Source: Saprospiraceae bacterium (GTDB lineage: Bacteria > Bacteroidota > Bacteroidia > Chitinophagales > Saprospiraceae). Taken from it: a DNA stretch of 64,000 bases. The stretch covers positions 1-64,000 of the forward strand of contig JAGNXB010000011.1 in the NCBI GenBank assembly GCA_017985675.1, given 5' to 3'. Shown piece by piece: positions 35,402-43,769 of the stretch. The notes under the pieces are model-generated. The model had not been told where the DNA came from and searched no databases. It saw nothing but the letters and a program-made list of their open reading frames with translations. How positions within the stretch are numbered: the stretch's first letter is position 1; each line of letters starts with the position of its first letter. A program made the position numbers and the translations under genes.

Positions 35402-36160
35402 ATGAACAACATGAAATCAACCAAATTATTCTTACCCTTTCTGACAGCAATCGCTCTTATCCATTTCGCCTGTGAAAAGACGGATATTGACGAGTCAGTG
35501 ATCACCTACTTGCCTAAAATTGATGTGATTGGATCCTCGGATGTCCAACTGGCCTGTGATGCCACGGGCTACACGGATGCGGGCGTAACTGCAACGGAAG
35601 GTGGACAATCGGTTCCTGTGAACACCACCATAACCGGAAGCTACTTCGGTAGCTCGGCTGTGGATGGTCCAGACCAATACGTCATCAACTATGCAGCTAC
35701 AAATGTAGACGGTATACCAGGTGCAGCAATGCGCAGTATTTTATGGCCTGCATGTAATGGTGACCTCGTAACCAGTATTGCAGGTATGTACAAAGCTACA
35801 GTGGTCCGGAATGGCGTTGTTTCGCCCCAATACACGGACCTCCAGTACATATTCATTCGGGATATGGGTAACAATGTTTACCAGTTATCGGATGCGATCG
35901 GTGGTTATTATGATTTTGGTAGAGGGATTGGACCTGTAACGGCTGCCACTGGTTTCACGTTAATTGCCAATGACATTCCTAGTAACAATTTCACTTTTGA
36001 TAAGATCATCAATTTCGGTGCTCCATTTGGAGCACCTGATGAGACTATTGAGATGACTGCCTTCGCTGTAGATGCAAGCACGCGGACCATTACATTTACG
36101 ACCATTTGGAGTATAGTTCCTTACACATTTGAAGTTACGTTGACCCAAGTGGATATTTGA
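35402..36160 (+). CDS. Lipoprotein of the SusCD cluster, DUF5012/BT_2262-like
   Basis: The 252-residue protein has a lipobox (LIHFAC, Cys at residue 24), then an Ig-like or bacterial-surface domain with NTTITGSYFGSSAVDGPDQYVINYAATNVDG and a C-terminal beta-rich part. Layout and position (third gene after SusC and SusD, seven bases after susD) fit the DUF5012/BT_2262 lipoproteins of such clusters, which are thought to help bind the ligand. A second in-frame ATG three codons downstream is an alternative start. No enzyme signature is seen. Confidence 0.75.
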   Translation: MNNMKSTKLFLPFLTAIALIHFACEKTDIDESVITYLPKIDVIGSSDVQLACDATGYTDAGVTATEGGQSVPVNTTITGSYFGSSAVDGPDQYVINYAATNVDGIPGAAMRSILWPACNGDLVTSIAGMYKATVVRNGVVSPQYTDLQYIFIRDMGNNVYQLSDAIGGYYDFGRGIGPVTAATGFTLIANDIPSNNFTFDKIINFGAPFGAPDETIEMTAFAVDASTRTITFTTIWSIVPYTFEVTLTQVDI

Positions 36161-36336
36161 GGAAATCTCCTCAGGACCTAAAAGGGGTACTTCTTTTGAA
36201 ACCCTCTTTCTTGACCCAAATGATATGGATCCAAGTATGAAGGTCTGCTGAGGGTTATTTGATAATCAAGCACTTGTGAAGAGTGTTGGGGTTGTTTCCG
36301 AGGAGAAATCGGAAAGGACTTAAACCCAAAACGGTT

Positions 36337-36369
36337 AGCACCTCTGTCGTCAGGCAGGGGTGCTTTTTT
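36337..36369 (+). terminator. Intrinsic terminator downstream of the SusCD cluster
   Basis: AGCACCTCTG (36337-36346) pairs with CAGGGGTGCT (36355-36364) with one G-T pair, loop TCGTCAGG, followed by a T run to 36369. It lies 177 bases after the last gene of the cluster, which is unusually far and suggests a long 3' tail or a separate small transcript. Confidence 0.8.
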
Positions 36370-36523
36370 AATGCCAAATTCGGGTAATCTTACGGGTATA
36401 AGTATAGTGGTTTAAGTGATTTTTAAAACAGGCGGGATACTATTCTTTTCATCTGTAAAGTTTGTGGTTAGGATTATTTTATGAGATAATCGCTTTCGTA
36501 TTGCCTCGATCATTAAATGGGAA

Positions 36524-36555
36524 TTTGCTTCTCACCGATTTTACCCTTATCTTTG
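36524..36555 (+). promoter_or_regulatory. Promoter of the large T9SS repeat protein
   Basis: TTTG (36524-36527), 20 bases, then TATCTTTG (36548-36555): an exact consensus promoter. Transcription would begin near 36561, about 70 bases before the GTG start at 36632. Confidence 0.82.
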
Positions 36556-36631
36556 GAATGCAATTCCCCAATTTTATTGATTGGGGTATCCGTGTATTTG
36601 TGAATTGCTATTGCACCATAACCGCTGTCCC

Positions 36632-39600
36632 GTGAACCTGATAAAATTCCTCTCCCTGAGGGCTTTTGTCCTTTTCCTTTCAGGCTTTGCCTTTCAGGTC
36701 AATGCACAGGTTTGTGAGTGTCTCAACTGTCCATTGTCACTACCCGCTGCCGGAATTGATACATGTTATACCCGAGAATTCATTCTTAACATTAATGGCG
36801 CTTCCAACAATGACCTGGCAGATCCGGTCCAGGGAGTGTGCGCTGTCAATGTGCATTTTCAACATAATTATGTTTGGTCCTTGGAAATGTATCTGGTTAG
36901 CCCTATTGGTGATACCCTGAGACTGACCGGACCATCCCTTGTAAGTGGCTATGCCAGCACTGCCCTTAGTTCCTGGGATATTTCGTTCATACAAAGTCAA
37001 TACCCGCCCAATCCGGATCCAGGATTTAATGGTACCTGGTCTAATGACCAACTCTGGGAGGTGTTTAAAAAATATACAGGACAGTACCATCCCTCCGAAG
37101 GTAGTCTGGAAGATTTTGATCAGGGGCCTGTGAACGGACAGTGGAAGATAATCCTGAAAAATTGCACGGAAATCGAGGCTGGTAATTTTATCAATTTTTC
37201 TATAGTTTTTTGTGACGAAACAGGTATCGACTGTAGTTGTCAGGCCTATGCCGGTCGGCTAACAGATGATGATCCATGGCGGGTTTGCCAGGGGGACAAT
37301 AGCCTGGATCTGGATCTCCATCCCACGTTTTATGGGTCCCCGCCTGACTCAGCCATATATGACTATACTTATCTGTTATCCTATAATGGTATTCTTCAAT
37401 CCTATACAGATACTGTCAACCTGATTAGTGCACCATCAGGTAAATATGAAATCTGTGGCTTTTCCTTCGATAAAGAAGATTTGGATTCCTTTCCTGATCC
37501 GGATGGTATTCTAACTATTCCTCTGCTAAAAGAACTCTTATTTAGTGACACCCCTCCGGGTTGTGGCGATGTCAGCAACGGATGCCTTACCATTTTTATT
37601 GGCGAGCCACTTCCTGTCCAAATAATAGATACCACTTTATGTGCCGGCAAATGTGTGACACTTGGACTGAATACGTATTGTGTGTCAACGATTGTGCGGG
37701 ATACATTTCAGGCTTTTAACGGTTGTGATAGTATCGTGGAGTTGCGATTGACTATCCTGCCACCCCAATCGTTGTTTATCCAGGATACCATCTGCCAGGG
37801 CGAATTTTATGTAGTAGGGACCAATTTTTACAACCAGACCGGGCTTTATCAAAACCTTTTGATCAATCCTAATACAGGCTGCGATAGTTTGGTCATCCTG
37901 GACCTATTTGTAATTAACTTAGATGCTATTGTCGCCTTGCCTAATATGTTGGGATGCTCCGATACAATTGCGAATCTAAATGGATCGTTCTCAACCTTTA
38001 ATGTGCTTCAGCCCAACATATTTTGGACAGCAAGTGCAGGGGGAACTTTTTTATCTGGACAAGATGATTTAGTTGCACAAACGGATCAACCTGGTTTCTA
38101 CACCTTGTACATCAATTGGATATTGGCAAACGGAAAGGTATGTGCGGATTCTGGTACCGTACAGGTCATTTCCAATCCGCTACGGCCTGAACTAAGCGGG
38201 CCATTAATCCTCGATTATTGTAGTGGCAGTAGTATCAATCTTCCTGCCCTTCCTATTATCGATCTAAATAATTTGGGAGGCCAACTCACCTTTCATACTG
38301 AATCTCCAGTAGCTCCAGCCAATCAGGTAGGTCCTGTTTTTTATCCTCTTGGACAAGACACTATTTATGTGCACTACGAAATAGGTTGGTGCATGGATTC
38401 GCTTTTGGTGGGGTTTAATGAAATAGCGGCACCATTTGTTGAGCTTTTACCGTTTGTAGCTATCTGTAACGATGATGGCAATGGGGCGTTCAACACATTT
38501 ATCCAGTTTGATACGCTTGTGATCAATGCCAATCTAATTGGTTCATGGGTAAACACCGATATGGCCCCTGTTTCAGGAACATTTCCTTTGGTCAATTTTG
38601 CTAATGTGCCGGGTCCGGCGAGCTACACTTTTACCTGGACGTCAGTCAATGCCCAGGCCCCCTGTACGAATATTCAGTCATCCATCGAGATATTTGTAGA
38701 GAATTGTGCTTGCCCCAGTGTTGCCACCCAACAGCCGGGACCTTTCTGTGTTTCAGATGGAAATATTTTCCTCCCGGATTATCAAAACACGGTCGAGCCT
38801 GGACACTGGACCATCATCCAAGACCCTGGAAAAGGTGATCCGGCATTTATCCTCAATGATAGTCTGATCGTTTCACAAAAGGATACAGGACTTTATAAAA
38901 TTGTTTTCCAGCTTGACCAGGCCCCTCCTCCAGGTTGTCCGGATACATCTGCACATTGGTTTAACATAAATAGTCCGCCTTCCTCCACAGTAATTGCCAG
39001 TGATACAATTTGCAACAGCGGGGAGAGTGGGACTTATCCGGTTGCTTTTAATTTGATGATGCTGATCACTGCAGGCGATACCACAGGTAATTGGATTGAT
39101 TTATCAAACTCAGGAGCGATATTCACCGGTTCATGGGTCGATTTTAATGGGGTGCCGCCGGGAAACTACCCTTTTATTTACACCACAGGCGCTGCGCAAC
39201 TGCCTTGTCCGGAGTCCAGTTATACCACACTGATTACCGTTTTGGATTGTGCATGTCCACCTTTGGTTCTCTATCCCTCGGATACATTGTGCAATGATCA
39301 ATCATTCCAGATCCTGCAACCCTATGTCCAACAGGGTGGGACTGGATCGTGGTCCATATTAAACACACCGCCCGGAGGAAATCCTGCACAACTAGTTGGA
39401 AAAGATTCTTTGATAGCAAATGGAGCTGACCCAGGTGTATATGTTCTACTATATCAGTTGGCTGTTACTCCAGGTGGGGCTTGTATCGACACAGGTAGCA
39501 TGGCAATTTTTCTTCTTGAGGCCGCGTATGCACAATTACAGCCGGCCGATACGGTTTGCAATATAAATTTAGGGGGCGGCTTCCCTACCACACTAGATCT

Positions 39601-41887
39601 GAATACACTCATTAAGGCTGGCGATCAAAGCGGATTCTGGGTTGACCTCATGGGTTCCGGCGCCACGGGTAACATGCCTGTTTTGTCCTTTGATGGTGTT
39701 GCGCCTGGTCAATATCTTTTTCGCTACGTGACAGGGAATGCGGTTTATCCCTGTACAAATAAAAACTATGACGTCCTGATTACTGTGTTGGATTGTAATT
39801 GCCCACTTTTTTCGAACGCGACAATATGTAATGACGAGCCAATTTTTGATCTGAATACTTTGCATAATTCGGGGCTCTCTGTGGTCTGGCAAATGGTGAC
39901 GATACCTCCCGGTTCAAACCCGGCCACCATTAACAACCAATCCGTCATCACCCAAAAAGTGGATCCAGGATTGTACCAAATTAAAGCGATTTTTTCCAAC
40001 GCTCCGGGCAGCCCTTGTCCAGATTCTGCACTTATTGATTTGATTATTCTGGAGGCACCAGTATTAATACTTCGTCAACAAAATGTAATTTGTAATGCAC
40101 CTGGCCCTTATGGTAGCCATTTATTATGGCTGGATTCGTTAATCCTCACTGGATTTGGATCCGGTACATGGTTAGATTTGGATAATTCAGGTGCATCAGG
40201 ACTTTTGCCCAATCTTGATTTTACAGGTGTGCCAGCAGGCAATTACCGATTTGTTTATAATATGCAAGCGGGGGCACCCTGCATGCTGCAATTAGACACG
40301 CTTTCTGTAACGGTTTTAACCTGCGTTTGTCCATTAGTTACACCAACGCCATTGCCCATTATCTGTAATAGTGCAATTGATCTTGATTTAACACTTTATA
40401 GTCTCGGTCTAGCTCCGGGAACTTGGGACGTTTTACAAAGTCCACCAGGCACGTCCCCGGTCACTATAATTGGGAATACCCTCACCGTCCAGAATCGGGA
40501 TGCGGGCATGTATACGCTGGTTTATTCGTTGGATCAAATCCCCCCGCAGGGATGTCCTGATACGGCCCAGGTATTGGTTCAAATTGAACAACAACCCGAA
40601 GCTGGACAGCTCTTGGATACGATTCATTTATGCCTGATGGAACCGGTGAATTTATTGTTGACTAACTATCTTAGCAATGCCGATCAGGGCGGACAATGGG
40701 CTGGGTCAAGTGCAAATCCCATACAGCTTATCGGCATTGATCCTTCCACTGGGCAGTGGACCCAGCAGGGTATTTTTTTGGAGTCGCTTTTTTCAATTAC
40801 ATACATTACGGCGGCTACAAATTCCTGTCCTGCTGATACTGCCATCATACCCATTGAGGTGCATGGACTGCCTGCGGCAAATGCAGGTTCGGACCAATCT
40901 TTAGGTTGTGTTACACCCAATGTATCTTTAGGTGATGCACAAGCGCCGGGAGGTAGTGAAATAGAGTACCAATGGAAATTGAATGGATTGCCTGTAGGAT
41001 CAACGCCCCAGATTATGGCTGACCAACCTGGGTTATATTTCCTGGAAGTAGTTAATACCCTGTCAGGATGTAGCGCCCGGGATACTGCCGAGGTCGGAGT
41101 TGGAAATTTTGGACCCATAGCAGTTAACCTGAGCATAAATCATCCCACATGCACAGGCGTGGATGGGTCGGTTAATGTGTTAGCTGTTTCCGGCGGACTG
41201 ATGCCTTATCTGTATCAATTAAATGCACAAGCGGCTCAGACGGCCCCCAACTTTGTCGGCCTGGCTGAAGGGTTATATAATTTGCGTGTGGAGGATTTGG
41301 ACGGATGTATTTTTGATACAACGCTTAGCCTGATTCCGGCAGGCGCTTTTAATGTATCCCTCGGACCTGATTTAAGCGTGACGATCGGGAGTACCCTTTC
41401 ACTGAATGCAGTACTGAGTGGTAATGTGGGTAATGTAACACAGGTAAGCTGGTCGCCACTGGGCATTCAGTGTACGGACTGTCTGGAGCAACAAATCCTA
41501 ATTGATCAAGAAATTCTTGTAACGGTGCTCGTTGAGAATCAGGCGGGTTGCCAAGCCACCGATGAATTATTCATCTCGGTAGTGGCGGCACCTTTTCGTT
41601 TTTATGTACCGAATGCGTTTAGTCCGGATGCAGATGGCATCAATGACCGGTTCACCATTTATGGCGATCAACAACTAGATCAGGTCGCCACACTGGAAAT
41701 ATATGATCGATGGGGCAATGCGCTTTTTAAGGCAGTCAATTTTTTAGCCAACGATACCAATCTGGGCTGGGATGGTACTTACAATGGAAAAAAGATGGAT
41801 CCAGGCGTTTATATCTACCACGCTGTGTTGCGTTTAGATGATGGTCAGACCAGAGCCATTAAAGGAGCGGTAAACTTAATCCGTTGA
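36632..41887 (+). CDS. Large secreted repeat protein with P-domain and type B T9SS domain
   Basis: From the GTG at 36632 the protein has 1751 residues. A signal peptide follows directly (KFLSLRAFVLFLSGFAFQVNAQ), which is why I prefer this start to the TTG at 36581. An N-terminal proprotein-convertase P-like domain (about 50-200) comes next, then cysteine-bearing modules. Four units about 180 residues long recur, each closing with a phrase such as VLDCACP, VLDCNCP, VLTCVCP or VENCACP (near 38701, 39243, 39788 and 40318). The C-terminal 95 residues (FYVPNAFSPDADGINDRF onward) are the gliding-motility-associated type B T9SS domain. It is probably an adhesin or surface matrix protein; no catalytic motif is seen. 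Confidence 0.88.
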   Translation: MNLIKFLSLRAFVLFLSGFAFQVNAQVCECLNCPLSLPAAGIDTCYTREFILNINGASNNDLADPVQGVCAVNVHFQHNYVWSLEMYLVSPIGDTLRLTGPSLVSGYASTALSSWDISFIQSQYPPNPDPGFNGTWSNDQLWEVFKKYTGQYHPSEGSLEDFDQGPVNGQWKIILKNCTEIEAGNFINFSIVFCDETGIDCSCQAYAGRLTDDDPWRVCQGDNSLDLDLHPTFYGSPPDSAIYDYTYLLSYNGILQSYTDTVNLISAPSGKYEICGFSFDKEDLDSFPDPDGILTIPLLKELLFSDTPPGCGDVSNGCLTIFIGEPLPVQIIDTTLCAGKCVTLGLNTYCVSTIVRDTFQAFNGCDSIVELRLTILPPQSLFIQDTICQGEFYVVGTNFYNQTGLYQNLLINPNTGCDSLVILDLFVINLDAIVALPNMLGCSDTIANLNGSFSTFNVLQPNIFWTASAGGTFLSGQDDLVAQTDQPGFYTLYINWILANGKVCADSGTVQVISNPLRPELSGPLILDYCSGSSINLPALPIIDLNNLGGQLTFHTESPVAPANQVGPVFYPLGQDTIYVHYEIGWCMDSLLVGFNEIAAPFVELLPFVAICNDDGNGAFNTFIQFDTLVINANLIGSWVNTDMAPVSGTFPLVNFANVPGPASYTFTWTSVNAQAPCTNIQSSIEIFVENCACPSVATQQPGPFCVSDGNIFLPDYQNTVEPGHWTIIQDPGKGDPAFILNDSLIVSQKDTGLYKIVFQLDQAPPPGCPDTSAHWFNINSPPSSTVIASDTICNSGESGTYPVAFNLMMLITAGDTTGNWIDLSNSGAIFTGSWVDFNGVPPGNYPFIYTTGAAQLPCPESSYTTLITVLDCACPPLVLYPSDTLCNDQSFQILQPYVQQGGTGSWSILNTPPGGNPAQLVGKDSLIANGADPGVYVLLYQLAVTPGGACIDTGSMAIFLLEAAYAQLQPADTVCNINLGGGFPTTLDLNTLIKAGDQSGFWVDLMGSGATGNMPVLSFDGVAPGQYLFRYVTGNAVYPCTNKNYDVLITVLDCNCPLFSNATICNDEPIFDLNTLHNSGLSVVWQMVTIPPGSNPATINNQSVITQKVDPGLYQIKAIFSNAPGSPCPDSALIDLIILEAPVLILRQQNVICNAPGPYGSHLLWLDSLILTGFGSGTWLDLDNSGASGLLPNLDFTGVPAGNYRFVYNMQAGAPCMLQLDTLSVTVLTCVCPLVTPTPLPIICNSAIDLDLTLYSLGLAPGTWDVLQSPPGTSPVTIIGNTLTVQNRDAGMYTLVYSLDQIPPQGCPDTAQVLVQIEQQPEAGQLLDTIHLCLMEPVNLLLTNYLSNADQGGQWAGSSANPIQLIGIDPSTGQWTQQGIFLESLFSITYITAATNSCPADTAIIPIEVHGLPAANAGSDQSLGCVTPNVSLGDAQAPGGSEIEYQWKLNGLPVGSTPQIMADQPGLYFLEVVNTLSGCSARDTAEVGVGNFGPIAVNLSINHPTCTGVDGSVNVLAVSGGLMPYLYQLNAQAAQTAPNFVGLAEGLYNLRVEDLDGCIFDTTLSLIPAGAFNVSLGPDLSVTIGSTLSLNAVLSGNVGNVTQVSWSPLGIQCTDCLEQQILIDQEILVTVLVENQAGCQATDELFISVVAAPFRFYVPNAFSPDADGINDRFTIYGDQQLDQVATLEIYDRWGNALFKAVNFLANDTNLGWDGTYNGKKMDPGVYIYHAVLRLDDGQTRAIKGAVNLIR

Positions 41888-41913
41888 TTAGTTCGTTTGC
41901 TATATTTAATGGT

Positions 41914-42906
41914 TTAAGATTGAACTTCAAAAAAGAGTTCTGTTGCACCAAATCCAAATAGGGGATGATACGCATTGACTGCTTTGAGAATATATGGATT
42001 GCCTTCGCATCGATCGAGAATACTATCCTTCAACTTGCCCTTGCCTACGCCATGGATGACATACACCCTTGGGACGCCTAATCGAATTGCCTTTTCCAAA
42101 TATTGATCAAACGTCAACAACTGCCGCTGAAAAATTTCTGACTCCGTATATTTCGTCGGGTCCGTGAAGAGTTTTTCAGCATGAAGGTCCAATATGGTCT
42201 CAAAGTTTGCTTTTTCTTCGGGCTCCGGAATACTGGACAACCGCTGTAAACCAACACCCGGAAGAGATCCACGTTTCGTTTTGAGAGGTATCACTGCTTG
42301 AGCGGATACGCTGGTTGGTACCGAAATTAAATAGGCATGGAACGGCGTATATACATTACTATCCTGATGGGTTATGACCGATTTAGCCTTGATTTTTGAA
42401 TGAAACTCGGGGAAAGCTACTTGGCGCAGGCCATCCCGGGTCCATGATTTTAGATGGAATCCGGGATGATCGTTCAAAGCATCCAAAGGCAGTTCAAAAA
42501 GTCCCTGCCATGTGTGTGCAGAAAGGTCTCCCTTAACGACTTTATCAGCAGTATGGGGCAGATCCAAAATAGCTTCATACTGGACAGACTGCGCGGTGTC
42601 ATTTAGAAGAAAAAGATAGGCTTTTCGGTTGTCGTGTAGCCCCGGATCCACCGAAATGGCAATAAACAAACCCGCATCGGCACCCCGAAAACTACCCACT
42701 GCAGCACCGGGGCTTTTTGCGCCGGATGATTTAGTATCCATTTTTTGTTCAGGAGCTGTTAATGCCATATCATCAAGATGCACTGGAAACTCATCCGGGT
42801 CGCCTGTTATCCGCACCAAAGCCATATCCGAGCCACTCAACCTGACCACAGTACCCCAAGTGCCCGTGTGAATTAGGTAAACTTTGTCTCCGCTCTGCAA
42901 AACCAT
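41914..42906 (-). CDS. DUF2027 and Smr domain protein
   Basis: The 330-residue protein starts with a small beta-barrel-like segment (GDKVYLIHTGTWGTVVRLSGSD), continues with the DUF2027 region (about 75-240) and ends with an Smr domain (about 245-328) with LDLHAEKL and the loop YVIHGVGKGKLK. Smr domains bind or cleave nucleic acid; in MutS2 the domain acts on DNA or stalled ribosomes. The exact role of this Bacteroidota form is not known to me. It stands alone between two rightward secreted-protein genes. Confidence 0.88.
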   Translation of the reverse strand: MVLQSGDKVYLIHTGTWGTVVRLSGSDMALVRITGDPDEFPVHLDDMALTAPEQKMDTKSSGAKSPGAAVGSFRGADAGLFIAISVDPGLHDNRKAYLFLLNDTAQSVQYEAILDLPHTADKVVKGDLSAHTWQGLFELPLDALNDHPGFHLKSWTRDGLRQVAFPEFHSKIKAKSVITHQDSNVYTPFHAYLISVPTSVSAQAVIPLKTKRGSLPGVGLQRLSSIPEPEEKANFETILDLHAEKLFTDPTKYTESEIFQRQLLTFDQYLEKAIRLGVPRVYVIHGVGKGKLKDSILDRCEGNPYILKAVNAYHPLFGFGATELFFEVQS

Positions 42907-42934
42907 AACGATCTGTTTAAAAGAAAAAGGAGCC

Positions 42935-42954
42935 GTTCCGAAAAAAAACGGAAC
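42935..42954. repeat. Small hairpin with an eight-A loop
   Basis: GTTCCG (42935-42940) and CGGAAC (42949-42954) flank eight A residues. It lies in the leader of the Smr-domain gene, 29 bases before its start codon on the minus strand. Confidence 0.6.
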
Positions 42955-43086
42955 AACTTTGCATGGTGAAGGTACAGTCTGGAGTCTTAATGGGAAGCAC
43001 TTGGCTTTGTTCTACCCCAAAAGACTTTTTAATGCCAAGATTTTGGATTTATCCTAAAAGCATTTATCTTGTATCAGATTTTGACT

Positions 43087-43761
43087 ATGCTTTTACGAAT
43101 TGCCGTGGTTAGTGTGCTTTTGCTTGTCGGAACAAAAGCGTGGACGCAGTGTTTTTTGCCCGTTCCTGGTCCAACGATTGATGCTGAAGTGTCGGTAAAT
43201 CTGGCAACAGAAGTGTATATCCATTTTGAAAATCTGACTGAGGATTCGTTGCGGCTTCGCTGGCGACGGATGGATTCCTCCATTCCAGAGAGCTGGGATG
43301 TGGATTTATGCGATTTTGGTTCATGTTATATTGGTGTGCCAGCCTCAGCTTATATGAACTGGTCTGGCCCCTATGACGAGCCCTATATTAAACTCATTGT
43401 CCAACCTGGTAACAATCCAGGGGCTGGTTGGTACTGGTTTAGAGTCTACAACGCAGTGGATGAATCCCAATTTCAGGATGTTTATTTCAATTTAAACACT
43501 CCTGGCTTTGTAGGGGTAAATCAAATTGCAGGGCTTTCGGAAATGTCCGTTTTACCTAATCCGGTTTCTTCACATTTGACCATCCACAACCCTACTGCCT
43601 TTGCCAATCGTCTGCATATACTTCACATCAATGGTATGCCAAGATGGCATGGCTTTGTTCCGTCTGATGAAAGCATCCAAATTGATGTTACGACCTGGCC
43701 AGCGGGATATTATTTTATGGTATCTGAAGCCAGTTCTAAATTACTAATAATTCAACACTAG
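43087..43761 (+). CDS. Small secreted protein with T9SS sorting domain
   Basis: From the ATG at 43087 the protein has 224 residues. A signal peptide (LLRIAVVSVLLLVGTKAWTQ) is followed by a beta-rich domain of about 120 residues with two close Cys (DLCDFGSC) and the phrase PGNNPGAGWYWFRVY. From SVLPNPVSSHLTIHN a type A T9SS sorting domain runs to the end. I cannot name the central domain. The gene ends eight bases before the C25 protease gene, so the two are probably cotranscribed. TTTG and TATCTTG upstream (43042 and 43065) form an imperfect promoter. Confidence 0.8.
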   Translation: MLLRIAVVSVLLLVGTKAWTQCFLPVPGPTIDAEVSVNLATEVYIHFENLTEDSLRLRWRRMDSSIPESWDVDLCDFGSCYIGVPASAYMNWSGPYDEPYIKLIVQPGNNPGAGWYWFRVYNAVDESQFQDVYFNLNTPGFVGVNQIAGLSEMSVLPNPVSSHLTIHNPTAFANRLHILHINGMPRWHGFVPSDESIQIDVTTWPAGYYFMVSEASSKLLIIQH

Positions 43762-43769
43762 TCTATTTT

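Larger units (their letters stand above)
36161..36631. other. Intergenic region with structured segments and a promoter
   Basis: No gene is apparent. From 36161 to 36370 several self-complementary segments appear: an AAAAGGGGT/ACCCTCTTT hairpin near 36180, TTCCGA (36296-36301) with TCGGAA (36309-36314) enclosed by TTGGGG and ACCCAA, and the terminator listed separately. AT-rich sequence then leads to the promoter at 36524 and the leader of the large secreted protein. Confidence 0.6.

Noticed and set aside
36581-36631. Longer N-terminus for the large T9SS protein (TTG start)
   Set aside because: The added residues put polar sequence before the signal peptide, which starts directly after the GTG at 36632.
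40684-41136. Antisense open frame of 150 codons
   Set aside because: Opposite the large repeat protein; no recognisable domain or promoter.
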